Assembly (NCBI RefSeq): GCF_001426545.1
Contig: NZ_LMEZ01000008.1
Location: forward strand, 352,889-416,888
Reading direction: 5' to 3'
From: Mycobacterium sp. Root135
Lineage (GTDB): Bacteria; Actinomycetota; Actinomycetes; Mycobacteriales; Mycobacteriaceae
DNA length: 64,000 nucleotides
Part shown: one piece after another, positions 57,583 to 64,000 of the stretch
Layout of the letters: the number at the start of each line of letters is the position of its first letter
Numbering within the stretch: position 1 is the first letter of the stretch
Translations under genes and position numbers: made by a program
The notes under the pieces: generated by a model
The model's input: the letters and a program-made list of their open reading frames with translations, nothing else
Told to the model about the DNA's origin: nothing
The model's database searches: none

Positions 57583-60102
57583 GTGTCAACGCCACCCGAA
57601 GACGTCGATCCCTTCGTCCGTGTCGTCGGATCGCAGGTCCACAATCTCAGGACCGTCGACGTGGCCGCACCCCGTGACGCGTTCGTCGCGTTCACCGGGG
57701 TGTCCGGGTCGGGAAAGTCGTCGTTGGCCTTCGGCACGGTCTACGCAGAGGCGCAGCGCAGGTACTTCGAATCCGTCGCGCCGTATGCCCGCCGACTGCT
57801 GCTGCCCGCCGGAGCCCCGAAGGTCGACGACATCACCGGACTGCCGCCCGCGGTGGCGCTGCAGCAGCGCCGCGGTGCGGGCACCTCGCGGTCGACGGTC
57901 GGCACCGTGACGACGCTGTCGAACCTGCTCCGGATGCTGTACTCCCGGGCGGGCACCTACCCGCCCGGCGCCACCATCCGGTTGGACTCCGACTCGTTCT
58001 CGCCAAACACCGCCATCGGGGCGTGCCCGGAGTGCCACGGGCTCGGTCGAATTCATCGCGTCACCGAGGAGACGTTGGTCCCCGACCCGACGCTGACGAT
58101 CCGTGAGGGCGCCGTCGCGGCCTGGCCGGGGGCGTGGCAGGGCCAGAACCTGCGCGACATCCTGATCACCCTGGGCTACGACATCGACGTGCCGTGGAAG
58201 AAGTTGCCCAAGCGCAAGCGTGACTGGATTCTGTTCACCGACGACCAGCCGACCGTGGAGATCCATCCGAACCGTGCCGCGGTGACCGCCGACTACTTCT
58301 ACAACGGCACGTTCTCCAGCGCCGAACGGCACGTGCGGCACACGCTCGCCAATTCGCAGAGCGCGATGATGCGTAGGCGGGTGTTGCAGTTCGTCGACTC
58401 CGTCGAATGCCCGGTGTGCGGCGGTTCGGGGTTGCGGCCGGAGGCACTCGGCGTCACCTTCGCCGGGAAGACGATCGCCGAGCTCGTCGCCATGCCGCTG
58501 ACCGACTTGGCGGCGACACTGGAACCCGCGGCCAACCGCGTCGTCGTCGACGCGGCCTACGAGTCCATCGAGTCGGGCGAGTTCACGGAGGTCGCCACGA
58601 TGATCGCGGCCGACCTCGTCGCGCGCGTTCAGGTTCTCGTCGACCTCGGCCTCGGGTATCTCAGCCTCAACCGACGGACGCCCACCGTCTCACCCGGTGA
58701 GCTGCAACGGCTTCGGTTGGCGACTCAGCTGCGGGCCGGCCTGTTCGGCGTCCTCTACGTGCTGGACGAACCGTCGGCCGGGCTGCACCCCGCCGACGCT
58801 GAGCCGTTGCTCAACGTGCTTGATCGCCTTCGGCGAGCGGGCAATTCACTCTTCGTCGTCGAGCACGACATGGACGTGGTCCGGCGCGCCGACTGGATCG
58901 TCGACGTCGGACCCGGTGCGGGCGAGCTCGGCGGGGAGGTGCTCTACAGCGGGCCGGTGCCCGGCCTGGCCGAGGTGTCGACGTCGGTGACGCGCCGGTA
59001 CCTGTTCGGCGACGGGGTGTCCGAGCCGCGAGCCAAGCGGGTGGCGACGCAGACCATGCGCCTTGGTGGCGTGTGCTTCCACAACCTGCGCGACCTCGAG
59101 GTGGAGATTCCGCTCGGGGTGTTCACCGCCGTCACCGGGGTGTCCGGATCTGGCAAGTCCACCCTGGTCTGCAAGGTGGTGGGCGACGTCGTCGCCCGCC
59201 ATCTGGGGTCCGCCGCCATCGCCGAGGCCGAGGACGCCGATCCCGCCGACGTCGACGCGGGAGTTGCCGACGTCGACGTGGACGCGAGCGTCGGAGTGAC
59301 GGTGGACGGCGTCGAGGTGGTCGACCGGTTGGTGATCGTCGACCAGAAGCCCATCGGGCGGACGCCGCGGTCGAACCTCGCCACCTACACCGGCATGTTC
59401 GACGCCGTCCGGAAGGCGTTCGCGGCGACCGACGAGGCGCGCAAGCGCGGCTGGAGTGCGGGTCGCTTCTCCTTCAACGTGGTCGAGGGACGGTGTCCGA
59501 CCTGTCAGGGCGAGGGGTTTGTCGCGGTCGAATTACTCTTCCTCCCAGGCACTTACGCGCCGTGCCCCACCTGCCACGGGGCCAGGTACTCCGAGGAGAC
59601 CCTGCAGGTGCGCTATCACGACCGCACCATCGCCGACGTCCTGGCGATGACCGTGGACGAGGCAGCGGAGTTCCTCGCCGACGTCCCCGCCGCGTCGAGG
59701 AGTCTCGCCACGCTGCGAGACGTCGGACTGGGCTATCTGCGACTCGGGCAGCCCGCCACCGAACTGTCTGGCGGCGAGGCGCAGCGCATCAAGCTGGCGT
59801 CGGAGTTGCAGCGGTCCCGCCGCGGACACACCTTCTACGTCCTCGACGAGCCGACGACGGGTCTGCATCCGGCCGACGTCGAATTGCTGGAACGCCAACT
59901 GCACCTTCTGGTCGACGCGGGCAACACCGTCGTCGTCGCCGAACACGACATGGGCGTGGTGGCGGGAGCGGACTGGGTGATCGACCTGGGCCCGGGGGCA
60001 GGCGACGCCGGCGGTCGGGTGGTCGCCGCAGGCACGCCAGAGCACGTCGCCAGCGCAGCAGACAGCAGGACGGCGCCCTACCTGTCGGCGAAGCTGCGCT
60101 AG
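57583..60102 (+). CDS. UvrA-like ABC ATPase lacking the UvrB-binding domain
   Basis: An 839-residue UvrA-family protein. Two Walker A motifs (GVSGSGKSS near residue 36; GVSGSGKST near 523) and two signature motifs ([20 protein letters not shown]) are present, with zinc fingers CPECHGLG...CPVCGGSG and CPTCQGEG...CPTCHGAR. Compared with UvrA, the segment between SRAG and the first zinc finger is only about 20 residues, so the roughly 120-residue UvrB-binding domain is missing. This matches UvrA2-type proteins linked to DNA damage or drug tolerance rather than standard repair. The start is GTG 57583 or 57556. Confidence 0.85.
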   Translation: MSTPPEDVDPFVRVVGSQVHNLRTVDVAAPRDAFVAFTGVSGSGKSSLAFGTVYAEAQRRYFESVAPYARRLLLPAGAPKVDDITGLPPAVALQQRRGAGTSRSTVGTVTTLSNLLRMLYSRAGTYPPGATIRLDSDSFSPNTAIGACPECHGLGRIHRVTEETLVPDPTLTIREGAVAAWPGAWQGQNLRDILITLGYDIDVPWKKLPKRKRDWILFTDDQPTVEIHPNRAAVTADYFYNGTFSSAERHVRHTLANSQSAMMRRRVLQFVDSVECPVCGGSGLRPEALGVTFAGKTIAELVAMPLTDLAATLEPAANRVVVDAAYESIESGEFTEVATMIAADLVARVQVLVDLGLGYLSLNRRTPTVSPGELQRLRLATQLRAGLFGVLYVLDEPSAGLHPADAEPLLNVLDRLRRAGNSLFVVEHDMDVVRRADWIVDVGPGAGELGGEVLYSGPVPGLAEVSTSVTRRYLFGDGVSEPRAKRVATQTMRLGGVCFHNLRDLEVEIPLGVFTAVTGVSGSGKSTLVCKVVGDVVARHLGSAAIAEAEDADPADVDAGVADVDVDASVGVTVDGVEVVDRLVIVDQKPIGRTPRSNLATYTGMFDAVRKAFAATDEARKRGWSAGRFSFNVVEGRCPTCQGEGFVAVELLFLPGTYAPCPTCHGARYSEETLQVRYHDRTIADVLAMTVDEAAEFLADVPAASRSLATLRDVGLGYLRLGQPATELSGGEAQRIKLASELQRSRRGHTFYVLDEPTTGLHPADVELLERQLHLLVDAGNTVVVAEHDMGVVAGADWVIDLGPGAGDAGGRVVAAGTPEHVASAADSRTAPYLSAKLR

Positions 60103-60269
60103 TTCTCGGCGCGGTGCCTGCCGCGGTAGGAGCCGGCGTCGCCCGAGAAGGCCCCGGTCGGGGACCAGCCGTGTCCGAAGAGTTCCAGTGACGGGTCGCC
60201 CACGGGTGGGGTGAACACGGGTCCACCGTCCCGGGCTGGGCTGACCACGAGGTCGTCGGGTTCGATCAC
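60099..60269 (-). CDS. Possible small protein, 56 aa
   Basis: From GTG 60269 (the only start after an in-frame stop) the product begins MIEPDDLVVSPARDGGPVF and ends RGRHRAEN. Codon third positions are mostly G or C, as in real genes here. It has no obvious ribosome site. Its stop overlaps the uvrA-like stop (ctag). Function unknown. Confidence 0.42.
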   Translation of the reverse strand: MIEPDDLVVSPARDGGPVFTPPVGDPSLELFGHGWSPTGAFSGDAGSYRGRHRAEN

Positions 60270-60328
60270 GGAGGCTATTTACCCAGTCGTCAACCTTTGC
60301 CAAACCTGTCGATCACCCCGCCCTGGGG

Positions 60329-61753
60329 TCAGCTGCGCGCAAAGTCCGCAGGCGTGAACTTGCCGGCGCCGAGCTTCGACTCGATCTCCTCCAAGCTTCG
60401 CCCGGTGAGGTCCGGCATTCGGTAGTAGACGAAGATCCAAGCTGCGACGTTGAACAACCCGTAGAGCCACATCGACGGCCCGACCCCGATCCCGCTGATC
60501 AGCGTCAACAGCGTCAAGGTGATCAGCAGATTGGTGCCCCACAGAGCCGCGGACTGCACCGCCGTGCCGGCCGGCCGCACCGCGAGGGGGTAAGTCTCCG
60601 AGCCGGTCAGCCAGCCCATCAGCTGCAATCCGCCGGCGTTGAAGAGCATGAACACCACCAGGCAGGCGATGATGAACGGGATCGACTCCCGCCCGCTGTT
60701 GCCGGAGACAAACAGCCAGCCCAGAACGAACAGGCTCAGCGCCGCGCCTGGAATCATGATGAGGGTCAGCCGTCGCCTGCCGACCTTGTCGATGATCGCC
60801 AGCCCGACCAGCTGGGCCACCAGGTAGCTCACACCGAGGGCGACCGACACCTCCAACGCAACCGATTCCGAGAAGCCGTTGTCGGTCAGGATCGTCGGTG
60901 AGTAGTAGATGATCATCTCGATGCCGCTGAGCTGGGTGAAGATGGCGATTCCGCAACCCAGAATCAACGCCGGGCGCACCCACGCCTCGCGCAGTCCCGA
61001 CCAACCGCGGGTCTTGGCGGTCTTCTCCTCGCGGGCCAGGTCGGCCATCTCGTCGAGTTCCCCGTCGACGTCGTAGTCCGACGGTCGTACCCGCTCGAGC
61101 ACGCTCCGTGCCTCGTCGCCCTGGTCACGCTTGACCAGCCAGCGTGGGCTCTCCGGAAGGCGTAGCAGCAGAACCAACATCAGCGCGGCGGGGACGGCGG
61201 CAGCGCCGATCGACCAACGCCACGGAATCGACTCCGAGGCGCCGACGATGGTCGCGATCACGATGCCGACGCCGATCGCGATCTGAAAGCACAGCACCAG
61301 GCGACCGCGATACTTCGGCGGTGACAGCTCGGCGACGTACATCGGGGCGGTCTGGGTGGCCCCGCCGACGGCGAAGCCGAGGACGAGCCGTCCCACCGAC
61401 AGCAGCACGGGGTTGGGCGCCAACGCGCACCAGATGGACCCGACGGCGAAGACGACGGCGAGCATCACCAAGGTGCCCTTGCGGCCGCGTCGGTCGGATA
61501 GATGGCTACAGGTCAGTGCGCCGATGACGGCACCGAGCAGGATGCTCGCGGCGATCACCTGTTTCCAGGCCTCTTCGATGCCGAAGTCCTTGGTGATCTG
61601 CAGCAGCGCTCCGGAGATGATGCCCGTGTCGTAGCCGTAGAGCATGCCGGACACCGCCGACACCAACGCGACGATCACCACCGCCCCCGTCAGCTGGCCG
61701 GGTGCCTTCTCTCGGGCCTCCGCCGAACCCTTGGTGCTCTCGGTTGAACCCAT
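60329..61753 (-). CDS. Sugar porter family MFS transporter
   Basis: A 474-residue MFS transporter with 12 hydrophobic helices. Sugar-porter motifs are GYDTGIISGA near residue 40, DRRGRKGT near 88, RLPESPRWL near 200 and DKVGRR in the second half. It probably imports a sugar or inositol with protons. Substrate is not clear from the motifs. A T-rich 5' region and a hairpin separate it from the STAS gene. Confidence 0.87.
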   Translation of the reverse strand: MGSTESTKGSAEAREKAPGQLTGAVVIVALVSAVSGMLYGYDTGIISGALLQITKDFGIEEAWKQVIAASILLGAVIGALTCSHLSDRRGRKGTLVMLAVVFAVGSIWCALAPNPVLLSVGRLVLGFAVGGATQTAPMYVAELSPPKYRGRLVLCFQIAIGVGIVIATIVGASESIPWRWSIGAAAVPAALMLVLLLRLPESPRWLVKRDQGDEARSVLERVRPSDYDVDGELDEMADLAREEKTAKTRGWSGLREAWVRPALILGCGIAIFTQLSGIEMIIYYSPTILTDNGFSESVALEVSVALGVSYLVAQLVGLAIIDKVGRRRLTLIMIPGAALSLFVLGWLFVSGNSGRESIPFIIACLVVFMLFNAGGLQLMGWLTGSETYPLAVRPAGTAVQSAALWGTNLLITLTLLTLISGIGVGPSMWLYGLFNVAAWIFVYYRMPDLTGRSLEEIESKLGAGKFTPADFARS

Positions 61754-61851
61754 GCGTGGTCCTCCAGCCGTGGTGACGTCATCGTCCTGATGTGGCTGTG
61801 GCGTTTTACCCGTTCACCGAAAGCTAAACGCCGGCCTCTCGCCGCCCACGA

Positions 61852-61890
61852 AAATGCCCACCCCCGAGCGATGCTCGGAGGTGGGCATTT
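61852..61890. terminator. Terminator hairpin (repeat element copy 2)
   Basis: AAATGCCCACC pairs with GGTGGGCATTT (61852-61862 with 61880-61890), and inside it CCGAGC/GCTCGG with a 3-base loop. The core is the same as the hairpin at 52036. It follows the micro-ORF and STAS genes on the minus strand. Confidence 0.78.
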
Positions 61891-61911
61891 CCAAATTAAG
61901 GAACGCCGCGG

Positions 61912-61989
61912 TTAGCGGGCGGGCTGAGCCAAGGTGGCCCTGTGGTGGCGCTGCAGGAGAAAGCGTAGCCAGCGAACGTCGATCAGCAT
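61912..61989 (-). CDS. Candidate 25-residue peptide gene after the STAS gene
   Basis: ATG 61989 to TAA 61912 encodes MLIDVRWLRFLLQRHHRATL..., a basic and hydrophobic peptide of 25 residues. GAAAGGA lies about 8 bases before the start. It starts 17 bases after the STAS stop and ends just before the terminator hairpin, so it would be the last gene of the operon. No known family. Confidence 0.5.
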   Translation of the reverse strand: MLIDVRWLRFLLQRHHRATLAQPAR

Positions 61990-62006
61990 GTCGTGATTCC
62001 TTTCGC

Positions 62007-62462
62007 TCAGGCGGACTTGGTGAGGATGGGGAGGATGCGCCGGCGTTCGCCCGCAACGTCCGAGAAGTGGTGCAGCGCATCGGGAACCGACGGCGTGGCC
62101 GGGAAGACGTCGTCCACCCCGCACAGCCGCAGCGTGCGCGAGACCGCCTGGCTGATGACGAGTGACCATTCGTCACCCGCGGCGTAGCAGGCCTCGTCGA
62201 TGGCGTCGAGGAGTTCGATGCCCTGGGCAGCGAAGGAGGTAACGCCGCTGAGATCTAAGACGAAGGGCTTCTCGGCGATGATGCAGCCCTTGGCCTGGGC
62301 TACCACCTGGCCGACGTTTACCTCGTCGATTGATCCGGTGATGGTGAGGACGGTGGCCAGCTGACGGCACTGCTTGTGGAGTTCGGCGCCGTTGCACTCG
62401 ACCGACGGATTTCCATAGCGGAAGCGGGAATTCGTCGATGAGCTGGTGCTCGTTGCGATCAT
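62007..62462 (-). CDS. STAS-domain protein (anti-anti-sigma factor type)
   Basis: A 151-residue protein with a STAS domain (about residues 30-135): LATVLTITGSIDEVN strand, FVLDLSGVTSFAAQGIELL with the serine region typical of phospho-regulated members, and a final helix. Such proteins control sigma factors by partner switching, though some are stand-alone. AGGGAGG is 8 bases before the ATG 62462, excluding the longer frame. Likely co-transcribed with the 25-residue ORF. Confidence 0.82.
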   Translation of the reverse strand: MIATSTSSSTNSRFRYGNPSVECNGAELHKQCRQLATVLTITGSIDEVNVGQVVAQAKGCIIAEKPFVLDLSGVTSFAAQGIELLDAIDEACYAAGDEWSLVISQAVSRTLRLCGVDDVFPATPSVPDALHHFSDVAGERRRILPILTKSA

Positions 62463-62548
62463 GGCACTGCCTCCCTTCGGTGGTGGCCGATGTGTTGGCG
62501 GCGTCGCCGTCACTTCGACTTGAATCCCAAGGTAAGGGGCCAAAATAA

Positions 62549-62573
62549 GGTACCGGGGAGTAACTCCTAAAAC
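62549..62573 (-). promoter_or_regulatory. Possible SigF-type promoter before the STAS gene
   Basis: GTTT (62573-62570), a 15-base spacer and GGTACC on the minus strand resemble GTTT-N(15-17)-GGGTA. The region from 62463 to 62623 is otherwise non-coding and AT-richer than its surroundings. The -10 match is partial. Confidence 0.33.
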
Positions 62574-62623
62574 ATCGTTAAGACTTCTACGAGGGCCTGA
62601 CAGCAAACCGCGTCGGAAAGCGG

Positions 62624-63877
62624 TCAGTTCCTGGCGCCCTGGTTACCCGTGTAACCCTCCCAGGGGGAGTAGTCGGCGATGAGCGACTCCTGAGGTGGCC
62701 GTTGATCTTCGGGCACGTGCTGGAGGTTGATCCGAACCCGATACCAGACTGAACTGGGGCCTCGCATGCCGTCGACGAGGACGTCGACCGGTGTCAGCCG
62801 GTCGGCGGCGGACGCGTACTTCGCCTTCCACGTCTCGAGGGCGGCCATCGCCTCGTCCTTGGTCTTGGTCCTGGCGATCTCGATGAGCGGCTTCGTCGAA
62901 ACCCGCTGGCCGGCTCCGCCACCGTCCCGGCGAGCACCCTTGGGCGCCTTCTCCGCCGGACCCAGCTCCTCGGCAAGCGCGAGCAGCCCCTCCAGGCCGC
63001 CTGCCGCGTCGTCCATTCCCTCCCACGGGTCGCCGATGTCGGCGTAGCGCCCTGGCACGGTGGCGACGGTGAACGCCTCCGGCCGGCAGCCGGGCACCTC
63101 GGCCCACCGCAGCGGCGTCGACACCCGCGCGTCCGGCCGCGAACGCACTGAGTAGGCCGACGCGACCGTCCGGTCCTTGGCGTTCTGGTTGAAGTCGACG
63201 AAGACGCCCTCGCGTTCTTCCTTCCACCACCGGCTCGTCGCCAAATCCGGTGCGCGCCTTTCCACTTCGCGCGCAATAGTCTCGGCGGCCAGCCGCACCT
63301 GCCGGTAGGGCCAGTTCGGCTCGATGCGGGCGTAGACGTGGAAGCCCTTGGAGCCCGAGGTCTTGGGCCATGCCGTCAGGCCGTAGTCGGTAAGCACGTC
63401 GCGGGCCACCAGCGCGACGTCGACGATCTGCGCCCACTCCACCCCTGGCATCGGATCCAGGTCGACGCGGAGCTCGTCGGGATGTTCGAGGTCATCAGCG
63501 CGCACCGGATGCGGATTCAGGTCGACGCAGCCGAGGTTCACCGCCCACGCCAGCCCTGCGGCATCGGAGAGCACGGCCTCCTTGGCCGACGTGCCAGAGG
63601 CGTACTTCAACTCGGCGACGTCGACCCACTCGGGCCGCTTCTCCGGTGCGCGCTTCTGGAACACCGCCTCTTCGGTGATGCCCTTGACGAAGCGCTTGAG
63701 GATCATCGGCCGCCCGGCCACTCCGCGCAGGGCGCCGTCGGCGACGGACAGGTAGTACTCGATGAGAGCAAGCTTGGTCACGTCCGCTCGGCCGTCCGCA
63801 CCGGGGAAGACGACCTTGTCGGGATTGGTCACCCGCAAGGTCCGACCGCCGATGTCCATCGACAGCGAAGACGCCAT
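62624..63877 (-). CDS. polD2: LigD-like polymerase domain protein (PolD2, Rv0269c type)
   Basis: A 417-residue archaeo-eukaryotic primase-like (AEP) polymerase of the LigD POL family. Metal ligands are in ELRVDLDPMPG near residue 137 (Asp pair), substrate residues in KTSGSKGFHVY near 172 and a conserved His/Asp region DFNQNAKDRTVASAYS near 230. It lacks ligase and nuclease domains. Stand-alone members add ribonucleotides at DNA gaps or ends during repair. It matches Rv0269c. ATG 63877 is used; GTG at 63883 is possible. Confidence 0.87.
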   Translation of the reverse strand: MASSLSMDIGGRTLRVTNPDKVVFPGADGRADVTKLALIEYYLSVADGALRGVAGRPMILKRFVKGITEEAVFQKRAPEKRPEWVDVAELKYASGTSAKEAVLSDAAGLAWAVNLGCVDLNPHPVRADDLEHPDELRVDLDPMPGVEWAQIVDVALVARDVLTDYGLTAWPKTSGSKGFHVYARIEPNWPYRQVRLAAETIAREVERRAPDLATSRWWKEEREGVFVDFNQNAKDRTVASAYSVRSRPDARVSTPLRWAEVPGCRPEAFTVATVPGRYADIGDPWEGMDDAAGGLEGLLALAEELGPAEKAPKGARRDGGGAGQRVSTKPLIEIARTKTKDEAMAALETWKAKYASAADRLTPVDVLVDGMRGPSSVWYRVRINLQHVPEDQRPPQESLIADYSPWEGYTGNQGARN

Positions 63878-63949
63878 GGCCACGATGGTAGTCAGGGATC
63901 CCGACGTGCACCGGGCCCGCGTGCGATCGCGGTCACATATTGTGGGGCC

Positions 63950-64000
63950 ATGCCCAACCTCACAGAGCTACCCCTGCAGGCAGCGGCCAAGGTGCAGCAG
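63950..64000 (+). CDS. fadD2: FadD2 acyl-CoA ligase, N-terminal fragment (cut by window end)
   Basis: The last 51 bases encode MPNLTELPLQAAAKVQQ, closely like the start of M. tuberculosis FadD2 (Rv0270), and the gene is divergent from polD2 exactly as Rv0270 is from Rv0269c. Only the first 17 codons are present, so the call rests on short similarity plus gene order. Confidence 0.68.
   Translation, partial: MPNLTELPLQAAAKVQQ

Overview
The window is high-GC mycobacterial DNA, most likely from a fast-growing Mycolicibacterium-type species. I infer this from MmpL/PE-PPE/FadD lipid genes, a Gap-like membrane protein, a PolD-type LigD polymerase domain protein, AAC(2')-I and GAF-ANTAR regulators. 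Gene order also follows M. tuberculosis Rv0245 to Rv0270 in large part. I saw no rRNA, tRNA, CRISPR array, transposase or prophage.

Left end (1-4.9 kb): the end of what looks like the trehalose polyphleate (TPP) lipid locus. It holds the 3' part of an MmpL10-like transporter, a secreted PE-PPE-domain acyltransferase, a FadD23-like fatty-acyl-AMP ligase and a Gap-like membrane protein. From 5 to 26.3 kb there is an Rv0245-Rv0265c-like backbone: flavin reductase, sdh1 respiratory operon with its small Rv0250c partner, nirBD, a CbiX-like chelatase, an Rv0260c-like HemD-winged-helix protein, aac(2'), pxpC/pxpB, a queuosine-precursor-type transporter and an iron-siderophore binding lipoprotein. 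Two genes sit between Rv0250c and nirB: a PEP mutase-like enzyme and a giant 2110-residue secreted protein made of beta-propellers, VCBS-like repeats and a C-terminal alpha/beta hydrolase.

From 26.4 to 62.5 kb lies a mosaic accessory region before the backbone resumes with polD2 (Rv0269c) and the first codons of fadD2 (Rv0270). It includes a thioesterase with a clear leaderless promoter, an SDR, lysE/lysG, a PAS-GGDEF protein, and a divergent agmatine/amidase/kinase-aminotransferase module under a TetR regulator that appears to start at ATC. Next come paired GAF-ANTAR regulators, hemerythrin, NDH-2 and an Lrp/IorAB pair. A zinc alcohol dehydrogenase, a PLP desulfhydrase, a hemophore-like protein and carboxylic acid reductase follow. 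The region closes with a small-membrane-protein operon, a UvrA-like ATPase, a sugar transporter and a STAS protein.

The genes group into functional sets: Sdh1 feeds electrons to menaquinone, NirBD reduces nitrite with siroheme plausibly supplied by the adjacent chelatase and HemD-like genes, and the agmatine module could take agmatine through N-carbamoylputrescine to an aminotransferase step. Strong local signals include two copies of the same terminator-like hairpin, several convergent gene pairs with touching or overlapping stops, and small genes (25 to 56 codons) that routine gene calling could miss.
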